Notes under the pieces: model-generated
The model's input: only the letters and a program-made list of their open reading frames with translations
Database searches by the model: none
Told to the model about the DNA's origin: nothing
In this document: positions 53,967 to 62,421 of the stretch, one piece after another
Layout of the letters: each line of letters starts with the position of its first letter
Position numbering within the stretch: the stretch's first letter is position 1
Assembly (NCBI RefSeq): GCF_036013955.1
Contig: NZ_CP107903.1
Span: 1,922,001 to 1,986,000 of the forward strand
Direction of reading: 5' to 3'
Length of the DNA: 64,000 bases
From: Streptomyces sp. NBC_00459
GTDB lineage: Bacteria; Actinomycetota; Actinomycetes; Streptomycetales; Streptomycetaceae
Program-made: the position numbers and the translations under genes

Positions 53967-54989
53967 TCAAGCGTCCCAGAGCGCGCCCAGGGTCTGCAGG
54001 TCACCCCCGTACTCGATGCGGTCAGCCCAGCGGGTCGGCCAGGCGTCGGTGCCGTGGTGGGCGCCGGCGAAGGCCCCGGTCAGGCAGGCGATCGAGTCCG
54101 AGTCGCCGGAGGTGCAGGCGGCGCGGCGCAGGGCCGTGAGCGGCTCGTCGGGAAAGAGCAGGAAGCACAGCAGGCCGGTGGCCAGAGCCTCTTCGGCCGT
54201 CCAGCCGGCGCCGGTGGCGAGGCAGGGGTCGTCCTCGGGCGAGGCGGTGCGGACGGCGAGCTGGAGCCGGTCCAGGATCGCCAGGCACTCGTCCCAGCCG
54301 CGGGCGATGAAGTGCTCGGGGCTCTGGTCGTGGCCGTGCGTCCACAGGTCGCCCAGCCAGCGGTGGTAGTAACGGCTGCGGCTCTCGTGCGCGTGCGTAC
54401 GCAGCAGCGTCACCAGTTCGGCCGGGCCCGCGCCGTGGGCGAGCAGCCGTACGGCGTAGGCGGTGAGGTCGGACGCGGCCAGAGCCGTCGGGTGTCCATG
54501 GGTGAGCGCGGCCTGCAACTGGGCGGCGCCCGCGCGCTGTTCGTCGCTCAGGGCCGCGACCAGGCCGAGGGGCGCCACGCGCATGTTGGCACCGCAGCCC
54601 TTCGAACCGATCTGGCTGGCCTCCTGCCAGGGCAGCCGCTCGTTCTCCAGCAGGTTGCAGGCGACCAGGCAGGTGTGACCGGGCGCCCGGTTGTTGTCCG
54701 GCGACCGGAACCACTTCACGAACTCCTCGCGCACCGGCCGTTCCATCCCGGCCGGGGCGAGCAGCCCCCGGTCCATGGCCGCGCGCAGACCGTGCGCGAG
54801 CGCCAGCGTCATCTGCGTGTCGTCGGTGACGACGGCGGGCGTGGGCAGCTCCATGCGCCGCCAGGGGCCGTACGCGGCGAGGATCGACGGGATGTCCTTG
54901 AACTCGGTCGGGAAGCCCAGGGCGTCGCCGAGCGCGAGCCCGATCAGTGCCCCACTGGCGGCGCGCTTCCTGACGGTCGTGGTGGTCAT
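53967..54989 (-). CDS. ADP-ribosylglycohydrolase (DraG/ARH family)
   Basis: A 340-residue enzyme with the two metal-binding signatures DDTQMTLALA (Asp56-Asp57-Thr58) and GDSDSIACLTGAFAGA near the C terminus. GALIGLALGDALGFPTE begins the domain. It removes ADP-ribose from proteins, nucleic acids or small molecules. Its ATG overlaps the stop of the NrtR-like gene (ATGA) and a nucleotidyltransferase gene follows three bases after it. Confidence 0.9.
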   Translation of the reverse strand: MTTTTVRKRAASGALIGLALGDALGFPTEFKDIPSILAAYGPWRRMELPTPAVVTDDTQMTLALAHGLRAAMDRGLLAPAGMERPVREEFVKWFRSPDNNRAPGHTCLVACNLLENERLPWQEASQIGSKGCGANMRVAPLGLVAALSDEQRAGAAQLQAALTHGHPTALAASDLTAYAVRLLAHGAGPAELVTLLRTHAHESRSRYYHRWLGDLWTHGHDQSPEHFIARGWDECLAILDRLQLAVRTASPEDDPCLATGAGWTAEEALATGLLCFLLFPDEPLTALRRAACTSGDSDSIACLTGAFAGAHHGTDAWPTRWADRIEYGGDLQTLGALWDA

Positions 54990-55807
54990 GCGGGGCGTCC
55001 TTCCGGTGACGACGGAGACGGTGACGAAGGGGACGGGGAGGAGGGAGGCGAGGCGGGCGACACCGACGTGGTCGGGCGCAGCAGCGGCGGATGCAGGGTG
55101 TCCGCGGTGCCCGCGCGGTAGAGCGCGGCGGGCTTGCCCCGGCCTCCGGTGAGACGCGCGGCGCCCGGTACGGGCTCGACGAAGCCCGGGGTGGCCAGCA
55201 CCTTGCGGCGGAAGTTGGGCGGGTCGAGCGCGGTGCCCCACACGGTCTCGTAGACCTGCCGCAGCTCGCCGAGGGTGAACTCGGGCGGGCAGAAGGCGGT
55301 GGCGATGCAGGAGTACTCCAGCTTGGCGCCGACCCGGTCGTGGGCGTCGGCCAGGATGCGGTCGTGGTCGAAGGCGAGCGGCCCGAGTGCGTTGTACCGC
55401 AGCCATTGGGCCTGCGCCGCGTCCCCGCCGCCGTGTGGTTCGGGAGCGTGCGGCAGCAGCGCGGCGAAGGCCACGGACACGACCCGCATTCTCGGGTCGC
55501 GGCCGGGTTCGCTGTAGGTGCGCAGCTGCTCCAGGCGCAGCCCGGACACGTCCGACAGACCGGTCTCCTCGGCGAGTTCCCGCCTGGCCGCGTTCTCCGC
55601 GGACTCGTCGGGCAGGACGAACCCTCCGGGCAGCGCCCAGCGACCTGCGTAGGGCTCGTGACCGCGCTCGACGAGCAGCACGTGCAGCGCACCCGCGCGA
55701 AGGGTCAGGACGGCCAGATCGACGGTGACGGCGAAGGGTTCGAAGGCGTACTTGTCGTATCCCTCGGGCGCCCGGCCCCGGGCCGTTCCGTTCACAGGCG
55801 CGGTCAT
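54986..55807 (-). CDS. NrtR-like Nudix transcriptional regulator
   Basis: A 273-residue protein with a Nudix domain and a C-terminal winged helix (about 165-230: EFTLGELRQVYETVWGTALD then FRRKVLATPGFVEP). The Nudix box GGFVLPDESAENAARRELAEETG is complete (GX5EX7REUXEEXGU), so it may still hydrolyse ADP-ribose or a related compound. NrtR proteins use such domains to sense NAD metabolites and control NAD genes. A Ser/Pro tail ends the protein. ATG at 55807 has GGAGG at good spacing. Confidence 0.85.
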   Translation of the reverse strand: MTAPVNGTARGRAPEGYDKYAFEPFAVTVDLAVLTLRAGALHVLLVERGHEPYAGRWALPGGFVLPDESAENAARRELAEETGLSDVSGLRLEQLRTYSEPGRDPRMRVVSVAFAALLPHAPEPHGGGDAAQAQWLRYNALGPLAFDHDRILADAHDRVGAKLEYSCIATAFCPPEFTLGELRQVYETVWGTALDPPNFRRKVLATPGFVEPVPGAARLTGGRGKPAALYRAGTADTLHPPLLRPTTSVSPASPPSSPSPSSPSPSSPEGRPA

Positions 55808-55831
55808 GCCTGCCACCCTCCCTCACGATCA

Positions 55832-55876
55832 CTCTTTATGGTCACCATGACCAATAGTCATACCGACTATAAAGAG
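55832..55876. promoter_or_regulatory. palindromic operator of the NrtR-like operon
   Basis: Nested inverted repeats fill 45 A/T-rich bases: outer CTCTTTAT/ATAAAGAG (55832-55839 with 55869-55876), GGTCA/TGACC (55840-55852) and ATAGTC-ATACC-GACTAT (55854-55870). It lies 25-69 bases upstream of the Nudix gene, the place for autoregulation. Confidence 0.6.
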
Positions 55877-56030
55877 CGCGAGCGGACCGCACAACCCTTC
55901 TTGACGACTCCCATACGCCAAAAGCCCCTCAGTGGCCCCTCAGCCGCCCGGAAGGGGCATGACGGCCCCGAAGGGCACCCGAGGCCCTCCAGCGCTCCCA
56001 GGTGCGCGCCAGTGGCCTTCCTGGTGAAAC

Positions 56031-56065
56031 AAAAAGGCCGGCCCCGGAAAGCTCCGGGACCGACC
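56031..56065 (-). terminator. rho-independent terminator of the rluB operon
   Basis: On the minus strand a 12-bp stem (two G-U pairs) with loop AGCTTT is followed by TTTTTGTTT, 44 bases after the rluB stop. Confidence 0.9.
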
Positions 56066-56108
56066 GACGGCACAAGCACTCAGCACTCAGCGCTCTGCGC
56101 TCTGCGCT

Positions 56109-57317
56109 CTACAGATCGACTTCCTGCATCAGCATGCCGACCTCCGTGTTGGACAGACGGCGCAGCCAGCCCGACTTCTGGTCGCCCAGGGTGATCGGAC
56201 CGAAGGAGACACGCACCAGCTTGTCGACCGGGAAACCGGCCTCCGCGAGCATGCGGCGCACGATGTGCTTGCGGCCCTCGTGGAGGGTGACCTCGACGAG
56301 GTAGTTCTTGCCGGTCTGCTCGACGACCCGGAAGTGGTCCGCACGCGCGTACCCGTCCTCCAGCTGGATGCCCTCCTTGAGCTGCTTGCCCAGGTCGCGC
56401 GGGATCGGGCCCACGATGTGCGCGAGATAGACCTTCTTCACGCCGTACTTGGGGTGGGTCAGCCGGTGCGCCAGCTCACCGTGGTTGGTGAGCAGGATGA
56501 CGCCCTCGGTCTCGGTGTCGAGCCTGCCGACGTGGAAGAGCCGCGTCTCGCGGTTCGTCACGTAGTCGCCGAGGCACTGCCGGCCCTCGTTGTCCTCCAT
56601 CGTCGAGACGACGCCCGCGGGCTTGTTCAGCGAGAAGAACTGGTAGGACTGCGTGGCCACCGTCAGGCCGTCGACCTTGATCTCGTCGCGCTCGGGGTCG
56701 ACGCGCAGCCCCTGCTCCACCACGATCTCGCCGTTGACCTCCACGCGCGCGTGCTCGATCAGCTCCTCGCAGGTCCGCCGGGAACCGTAGCCCGCGCGCG
56801 CCAGGATCTTCTGGAGCCGCTCGCCCTCCTGCTCGGCACCCGGGAACGTCTTGGGCAGCTTGACGTCCTTCTTCTCGGCGTACCGCTCCCGGTTGCGCTC
56901 CTCGGCCCGCGCGTCGTACTCACGAGAGGTCGCCGGGACCCAGCGCCCGCGTCCGGTGCTGTTGTGGCCCTGCCTGGGCCCGCCCTTGGCACCGCCGCGC
57001 GCGGAGGCACCGCGCCCGGACTTCGGACCGTCCGGAGTCGCGGCCGGCCCCACGTCGTAGCGGCGCTCCTCGGGACGCGGCTTACTGGGACGACCCTGAG
57101 CCTGGCCCTTGGCCTGGCCCTGAGCCGGACCCTGGCCTCGCCCCTGGCCCTGACCCTGACCGCGGCCCTGAGCCGGGCCCTGACCGCGACCCTGTCCCTG
57201 GCCGCGTCCTTGGCCCTGACCCTGGCCCCGCCTGTCGCCCCCGCCGTTGCCGGCGCCGCGAGAGTTACCGCGCCCGCCACCGCTCTTGCCGCTACCGCTG
57301 CCGCTACTGCTTCGCAT
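56109..57317 (-). CDS. rluB: 23S rRNA pseudouridine synthase RluB with repeat extension
   Basis: A 402-residue RsuA/RluB-family enzyme: S4 RNA-binding domain (about 165-225: LQKILARAGYGSRRTCEELI), catalytic domain with Asp in GRLDTETEGVILLT, and KPAGVVST. It modifies 23S rRNA. The first 160 residues are a disordered extension with about seven Gly-Gln-Gly-Arg/Gly-Pro-Ala repeats. The start codon overlaps the scpB stop (TGATG). Confidence 0.92.
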   Translation of the reverse strand: MRSSSGSGSGKSGGGRGNSRGAGNGGGDRRGQGQGQGRGQGQGRGQGPAQGRGQGQGQGRGQGPAQGQAKGQAQGRPSKPRPEERRYDVGPAATPDGPKSGRGASARGGAKGGPRQGHNSTGRGRWVPATSREYDARAEERNRERYAEKKDVKLPKTFPGAEQEGERLQKILARAGYGSRRTCEELIEHARVEVNGEIVVEQGLRVDPERDEIKVDGLTVATQSYQFFSLNKPAGVVSTMEDNEGRQCLGDYVTNRETRLFHVGRLDTETEGVILLTNHGELAHRLTHPKYGVKKVYLAHIVGPIPRDLGKQLKEGIQLEDGYARADHFRVVEQTGKNYLVEVTLHEGRKHIVRRMLAEAGFPVDKLVRVSFGPITLGDQKSGWLRRLSNTEVGMLMQEVDL

Positions 57318-57979
57318 CAAAATTCCGTCTGGTCGTCTGCGTCGTCTGCACCCGGAGCATCGGGAGCATCCGGATCGAACGACGGAACACCTTCCTGCGT
57401 CTCGGCCTCGATCGCGTCCGCCTCCGGAAGGAAGGGCGCGAGCTCCGGGAGTTCGTCCAGGCCTCGCAGGCCCATCCGCTCCAGGAAGTAGTTCGTCGTC
57501 GTGTACAGGATCGCACCTGTTTCGGGTTCCGTCCCCGCCTCCTGGACCAGACCCCGCTGCAACAGGGTCCGCATGACCCCGTCACAGTTGACTCCGCGGA
57601 CGGCCGAGACCCGGCTGCGGCTGACCGGCTGGCGGTACGCGACGACCGCCAGCGTCTCCAGCGCCGCCTGGGTGAGCCGGGCCTGCTGCCCGTCCAGCAC
57701 GAAGCCCTCGACGGCCGCCGCGTACTCGGGCCGGGAGTAGAAACGCCAGCCGCCGGCAATGAGCCGCAGCTCGAAACCGCGCCCCTGGACGGTGTACTCG
57801 TCGGCCAGCGCGCGCAGGGCGTCCGCGATCTGCCGCCGGGGCCGCTGGAGGATCTTCGCGAGGTGTTCCTCGGTCGCGGGTTCGTCCACGACCATGAGGA
57901 CGGCCTCCAGGGCGGGCCTGAGATCGAGATCGGCGACGGTACGCGGCCCGGCCGACAGCTCGGTGGTCTCCTCGCTCAC
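57317..57979 (-). CDS. scpB: segregation and condensation protein ScpB
   Basis: A 220-residue winged-helix protein with LRPALEAVLMVVDEPATEEHLAKIL, ETLAVVAYRQPVSRSRVSAVRGV and TNYFLERMGLRGLDELP, hallmarks of ScpB. It binds ScpA and SMC in the condensin complex. GTG start overlaps the scpA stop (GTGA). Confidence 0.94.
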   Translation of the reverse strand: MSEETTELSAGPRTVADLDLRPALEAVLMVVDEPATEEHLAKILQRPRRQIADALRALADEYTVQGRGFELRLIAGGWRFYSRPEYAAAVEGFVLDGQQARLTQAALETLAVVAYRQPVSRSRVSAVRGVNCDGVMRTLLQRGLVQEAGTEPETGAILYTTTNYFLERMGLRGLDELPELAPFLPEADAIEAETQEGVPSFDPDAPDAPGADDADDQTEF

Positions 57980-59007
57980 GCCTTCCTCTCCTCCTTCACC
58001 GGCTCCGGCGGCCGGTCGAACTCGTCGGTGACCGTCGGCTCCCGATCACCCTCCCCGCCCGTCCAGCGCACCACCAGCTCCCCGAGGGCGGTCTCCTGGT
58101 CCAGGGCGACGGCCTTCTCCCGGTAGAGCTCCAGCAGGGCCAGGAAGCGCGCCACGACGGTCAGCGTGTCGTCGGTGTCCTCGACAAGGTCCTGGAAGGT
58201 GGCCTCACCGAGCTCCCGCAGCCGCGCGACCACGATCTGGGCCTGCTCCTGCACGCTCACCAGGGGCGCGTGGATGTGGTCGACGTACACCTGCGGCCTG
58301 GGCCTCGGCTGCATCGCCTTCACGGCGAGCTTCGCGAAGCCCTCCGCCCCGATGCTGATGACGACCTCGGGCAGCAGTTCGGCGTGGTGCGGTTCCAGTC
58401 CGACGGTACGGGGATAGCGGCGGGCCTCGTCGTCGAGGCGACGGCTGAAGATGTCGGCGACCTGTTTGTACGCGCGGTACTGGAGCAGCCGCGCGAACAA
58501 CAGGTCGCGCGCCTCCAGCAGAGCCAGGTCGGCCTCGTCCTCGACCTCGGCGGTGGGCAACAGCCGCGCGGCCTTCAGGTCCAGCAGGGTGGCCGCGACG
58601 ACCAGGAACTCGGTCGTCCGGTCGAGATCCCAGTCCGGTCCCATCGCCCTGATGTACGTCATGAACTCGTCGGTCACCTTGGAGAGGGCGACCTCGGTGA
58701 CGTCGAGCTTGTGCTTGGAGATCAGCTGGAGGAGAAGATCGAACGGCCCCTCGAAGTTGGCGAGCCGGACCTTGAAGACCCCGTCATCGGGTTCGTCCGA
58801 CGCGGCGGGCTCTACAGGCCCGGCAGGCGGCTCCGGCTCGGGTTCCACCGGGGGAACCGGGGCCTCCGGTACTTCCCGTACCTCTTCGGCCGAGGATTCG
58901 ACCAGGGATTCGATCGAAACGGGCGGCGCGCCCCCCGGACCCCGCCCCAGCACACGCCGACGACCGGCGGAGCCGGGGCCGGGTGCGGGGGCGTCGTTCG
59001 AGGTCAT
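57976..59007 (-). CDS. scpA: segregation and condensation protein ScpA
   Basis: A 343-residue kleisin with VRLANFEGPFDLLLQLISKHKLDVTEV and LLDLKAARLLPTAEVEDEADL, followed by a winged-helix C terminus (FLALLELYREKAVALDQE). The first 75 residues are a Pro/Glu/Ala-rich extension. It bridges the SMC heads. The ATG at 59007 stands 18 bases after the RHH-like gene. Confidence 0.94.
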   Translation of the reverse strand: MTSNDAPAPGPGSAGRRRVLGRGPGGAPPVSIESLVESSAEEVREVPEAPVPPVEPEPEPPAGPVEPAASDEPDDGVFKVRLANFEGPFDLLLQLISKHKLDVTEVALSKVTDEFMTYIRAMGPDWDLDRTTEFLVVAATLLDLKAARLLPTAEVEDEADLALLEARDLLFARLLQYRAYKQVADIFSRRLDDEARRYPRTVGLEPHHAELLPEVVISIGAEGFAKLAVKAMQPRPRPQVYVDHIHAPLVSVQEQAQIVVARLRELGEATFQDLVEDTDDTLTVVARFLALLELYREKAVALDQETALGELVVRWTGGEGDREPTVTDEFDRPPEPVKEERKA

Positions 59008-59025
59008 GGCCCACGCAGGCTACCG

Positions 59026-59607
59026 CTAGCGACCGCGCAACCGTCGTACGAGAATGCTCGCGTCCCCACGGGACTCGAGATCCGCGAGCACCACCGCGAC
59101 CGCCTCGCGCACGATGCGCCCGCGGTCGACCGCGAGTCCGTGCTCGCCCCGAAGCACCAGACGCGCGTGCTCCAGGTCCATCAGCTCCTCGGCGGAGACG
59201 TACACCGTGATCTTCTCGTCGTGCCGCTCGCGCCCGCTGGGCCGCCGCGAGGGAGCCCGTCCGCGCTTGCGGGACGCCGACACCGACTGCGGTGACGGCC
59301 CCTGCCCGGAGGCAGAACCTTCCTGCTCGCCCTGGCGCCGCTCCGCGGTGCCCCCGCGGCTGCGGGACTCCCCGGCATCGGCCCGGTCCGCGCCTGCGGC
59401 GACATGCTCGTCGCCCGCGCCGTCCCCGCCCTGGACGGGCACCGAGTGCGGCGCGTCCTCCGCGGCGGCCCCGTCGCTCTCCCCGGCGGGACCCGGTACC
59501 CGGGCCTCACCGTTGGCCTGGCGCCTGGGACTGGACGACTGGAGCGCCATGCCCCCGGTGGTACGGAACAGTTCGTCGGCCCCCGGCAGACTCACTCGGC
59601 GTGACAC
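59026..59607 (-). CDS. RHH-like protein linked to ParA
   Basis: A 193-residue protein with a disordered N-terminal 130 residues (Ser/Gly/Glu/Arg-rich) and a C-terminal segment KITVYVSAEELMDLEHARLV ... VDRGRIVREAVAVVLADLES that looks like a ribbon-helix-helix DNA-binding domain. It overlaps the ParA-like gene by 16 bases, as small centromere-binding partners of ParA ATPases do. The start could be GTG at 59607 or a few codons later. Confidence 0.7.
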   Translation of the reverse strand: MSRRVSLPGADELFRTTGGMALQSSSPRRQANGEARVPGPAGESDGAAAEDAPHSVPVQGGDGAGDEHVAAGADRADAGESRSRGGTAERRQGEQEGSASGQGPSPQSVSASRKRGRAPSRRPSGRERHDEKITVYVSAEELMDLEHARLVLRGEHGLAVDRGRIVREAVAVVLADLESRGDASILVRRLRGR

Positions 59608-60770
59608 CGGGCGAGCACCTCCCTGGCGAGCTGGCGATAGGCGGCGGCACCGACGGAGTTCGAGGCGTACGTGGTGATCGGCTCGCCGGCGACCGTGGTC
59701 TCCGGGAAGCGGACCGTGCGTCCGATGACCGTGTGGTAGACGTGGTCGTCGAAGGCCTCGACGACACGTGCGAGCACCTCACGGCTGTGCACCGTGCGCG
59801 AGTCGTACATCGTGGCGAGGATCCCGTCGAGCTCCAGCTCCGGGTTCAGCCGCTCCTGGACCTTCTCGATGGTCTCCGTCAGCAGCGCGACACCGCGCAG
59901 CGCGAAGAACTCGCACTCCAGAGGCACTATCACCTTGTGAGCCGCCGTCAGGGCGTTCACGGTGAGCAGGCCGAGCGAGGGCTGGCAGTCGATCACGATG
60001 TAGTCGTAGTCGGCCATGAGCGGCTTCAGGGCGCGCTGGAGCGTCGACTCGCGCGCGACCTCCGACACCAGCTGCACCTCGGCCGCCGACAGGTCGATGT
60101 TGCTCGGCAGCAGGTCCATGTTCGGGACCGCCGTCTTGAGCAGGACCTCGTCCGCGGACATCCCCCGCTCCATGAGCAGGTTGTAGACCGTCAGGTCGAG
60201 TTCCATCGGGTTCACACCGAGGCCCACGGAGAGGGCGCCCTGCGGGTCGAAGTCGACCAGCAGGACCCGGCGTCCGTACTCCGCGAGCGCGGCACCCAGG
60301 TTGATGGTCGACGTCGTCTTGCCGACGCCGCCCTTCTGGTTGCACATCGCGACGATCGTCGCGGGACCGTGACTGGTCAGCGGACCCGGGATCGGGAAGT
60401 ACGGCAGCGGGCGTCCGGTGGGACCGATGCGCTCACGGCGCTGACGGGCCGCGTCGGGCGCGAGCGTGGCCGCGTACTCCGGATCGGGCTCGTACTCGGC
60501 GTCGGGGTCGTAGAAGTGCCCGTCGGGCAGTTCGTCGTAGTCGGCGAAGTGGTTGTGGACCCCGCCACTACCGTCGCCGGCCATGGCGTTCACGTGATGG
60601 CCATCCATGCTCATGTGTCCTGGCTGGGTCACCCCGGACATCTGGTGACCCTGATGGGCTGCGAAGGTGCGAACCGCGACGGAGCCGACCGCCGCGAGCC
60701 CCGCGGGGCCCGATTCCCGCGCCGGCATTCCTGGTTGACCACCCCCGGGAGTAAATGTCGACTCATTCAC
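59592..60770 (-). CDS. ParA/Soj-type ATPase with long N-terminal extension
   Basis: A 392-residue P-loop ATPase: the deviant Walker A CNQKGGVGKTT (Lys146, Lys151), VDFDPQGALS, IDCQPSLGLLT and the C-terminal dimerisation parts. Residues 1-135 are an extension rich in His, Met and Gly (GHQMSGVTQPGHMSMDGHHV), which ordinary ParA lacks. It is not the parA of the origin region, since no parB follows; it is co-transcribed with an RHH-like gene and scpAB. GTG start with AAGGAGG ten bases upstream. Confidence 0.88.
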   Translation of the reverse strand: MNESTFTPGGGQPGMPARESGPAGLAAVGSVAVRTFAAHQGHQMSGVTQPGHMSMDGHHVNAMAGDGSGGVHNHFADYDELPDGHFYDPDAEYEPDPEYAATLAPDAARQRRERIGPTGRPLPYFPIPGPLTSHGPATIVAMCNQKGGVGKTTSTINLGAALAEYGRRVLLVDFDPQGALSVGLGVNPMELDLTVYNLLMERGMSADEVLLKTAVPNMDLLPSNIDLSAAEVQLVSEVARESTLQRALKPLMADYDYIVIDCQPSLGLLTVNALTAAHKVIVPLECEFFALRGVALLTETIEKVQERLNPELELDGILATMYDSRTVHSREVLARVVEAFDDHVYHTVIGRTVRFPETTVAGEPITTYASNSVGAAAYRQLAREVLARCHAE

Positions 60771-61162
60771 AAGTCGTCTTACCTCCTTGGTGACCAGGAA
60801 ACTTCTCGATAGGTCAGCGTGGCACCATGCCGACGGTTGGCGACTCTATGGCGTGTCGGCCGTTCGCAGCAACACAATCCGCCGGACCCGGCCCGATGTG
60901 TCGGCAATGAAACATCCCTCTGTCAAGGGCGTACGGCCGTCGCACGGCAGGGTTCACCGGTGCGCGAATCGGTTGAAGCGTTACGTTCGAGGCGAGTTGA
61001 ACGAGTGTCGCAAAGTGACCATACACACATCCGGCCGGACCTTGGCGGGCAAGGTCCGGCGGGGCGCGGGGCGTTGACGATCCCTGTTGACGTATCGCCT
61101 TTTACCCGCTGATGACTTGGTCGTTTAGTCGACCGGGAGCACCTGCGAAGGGGCCGGGAGGG
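60771..61162. other. 392-bp leader and terminator region
   Basis: Between ald and the ParA-like gene. A perfect 10-bp stem CCGGACCTTG-GCGGG-CAAGGTCCGG (61035-61059) lies 104 bases after the ald stop and is a likely terminator without a T-run. The remaining part to 60771 is the ParA leader; I see no gene or known RNA motif in it. Confidence 0.55.
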
Positions 61163-62287
61163 TCAGCCCAGCAGTGCTTCCAACTCCACGTGCTCAAGGC
61201 CGTGCGCCTCCGCGACCTCGCGGTAGACGACCTTGCCGTCATGGGTGTTGAGACCCCGGGCGAGCGCGGGATCGCGGCGCAGCGCGGCCACCCAGCCGCG
61301 GTCGGCGAGTTCCACGATGTACGGCAGCGTGGCGTTGGTGAGCGCGTAGGTCGAGGTGTTGGGCACCGCGCCGGGCATGTTGGCGACGCAGTAGAAGACC
61401 GATCCGTGGACCGGGAAGGTCGGTTCGGCGTGGGTCGTGGGACGCGAGTCCTCGAAGCAGCCGCCCTGGTCGATCGCGATGTCGACGAGAACGCTGCCCG
61501 GCTTCATCCGCGACACCAGCTCGTTGGTGACCAGCTTCGGGGCCTTGGCACCGGGGATGAGCACCGCGCCGATGACGAGGTCGGCGTCCAGGACGGCCTT
61601 CTCCAGCTCGAAGGAGTTGGACATGATCGCCCGGACCTTGGTGCCGAAGACCTTGTCGGCCTCGCGCAGCTTGTTGATGTCGCGGTCGAGCAACGTGACA
61701 TGGAAGCCCATGCCGACGGCGATCTGCGTGGCGTTCCAGCCGGAGACGCCGCCGCCGATGACGACGGCACGCGCGGGCTGCGTGCCGGGGACGCCACCGG
61801 GGAGCACGCCACGCCCGCCGACCGAGCGCATCAGGTGGTAGGCGCCGACCTGCGGGGCCAGCCGGCCGGCGACCTCCGACATCGGGGCGAGCAGCGGCAG
61901 GGCGCGACCGGGCAGCTCGACGGTCTCGTAGGCGATCGCCGTGGTGCCGGATGCGACGAGCGCGTCGGTGCACTCCTTGGACGCGGCCAGGTGCAGGTAC
62001 GTGAAGAGCGTCTGGTCCTTGCGGAGGCGGTGGTACTCCTCGGCGATGGGCTCCTTGACCTTCAGCAGCAGGTCGGCGGTGGCCCACACCTCGTCGGCCG
62101 TCGGAAGGATGCTCGCCCCTGCGGCCACGAACTCGTCGTCGGTGATCGAAGAGCCGACACCGGCGTTCCGCTCGATGACGACCTGATGGCCGTGGCGCAC
62201 CAGTTCGTGCACGCCGGCGGGGGTGATGGCGACGCGGAACTCGTTGTTCTTGACCTCGCGGGGGATGCCGACCTTCACGTCGATCAC
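61163..62287 (-). CDS. ald: L-alanine dehydrogenase
   Basis: A 374-residue enzyme: [21 protein letters not shown] at the start, the substrate Lys in LLLKVKEP and His in FTYLHLAAS, the NAD motif [12 protein letters not shown], and [18 protein letters not shown]. It interconverts alanine and pyruvate with NAD and supports nitrogen metabolism. GTG at 62287 with AAGG upstream is favoured over a longer frame. Hairpin terminator at 61035. Confidence 0.95.
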   Translation of the reverse strand: MIDVKVGIPREVKNNEFRVAITPAGVHELVRHGHQVVIERNAGVGSSITDDEFVAAGASILPTADEVWATADLLLKVKEPIAEEYHRLRKDQTLFTYLHLAASKECTDALVASGTTAIAYETVELPGRALPLLAPMSEVAGRLAPQVGAYHLMRSVGGRGVLPGGVPGTQPARAVVIGGGVSGWNATQIAVGMGFHVTLLDRDINKLREADKVFGTKVRAIMSNSFELEKAVLDADLVIGAVLIPGAKAPKLVTNELVSRMKPGSVLVDIAIDQGGCFEDSRPTTHAEPTFPVHGSVFYCVANMPGAVPNTSTYALTNATLPYIVELADRGWVAALRRDPALARGLNTHDGKVVYREVAEAHGLEHVELEALLG

Positions 62288-62421
62288 GGTCCTTGGCTCA
62301 GAGGATGCGGGGGCATAGCAATACATACCCGGACGTGCGGGGGCACACCAGGAGACCGCAGGAGAAGGCGCGGTAGAGCCAGTCTAATGAAGGCGTTCTC
62401 GGTGTCTAGCCTTTCAATGCA

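Noticed and set aside
57090..57240. Repeat array or CRISPR
   Set aside because: The repeats are codon-phased inside the rluB coding sequence and encode a Gly/Gln/Arg-rich segment.
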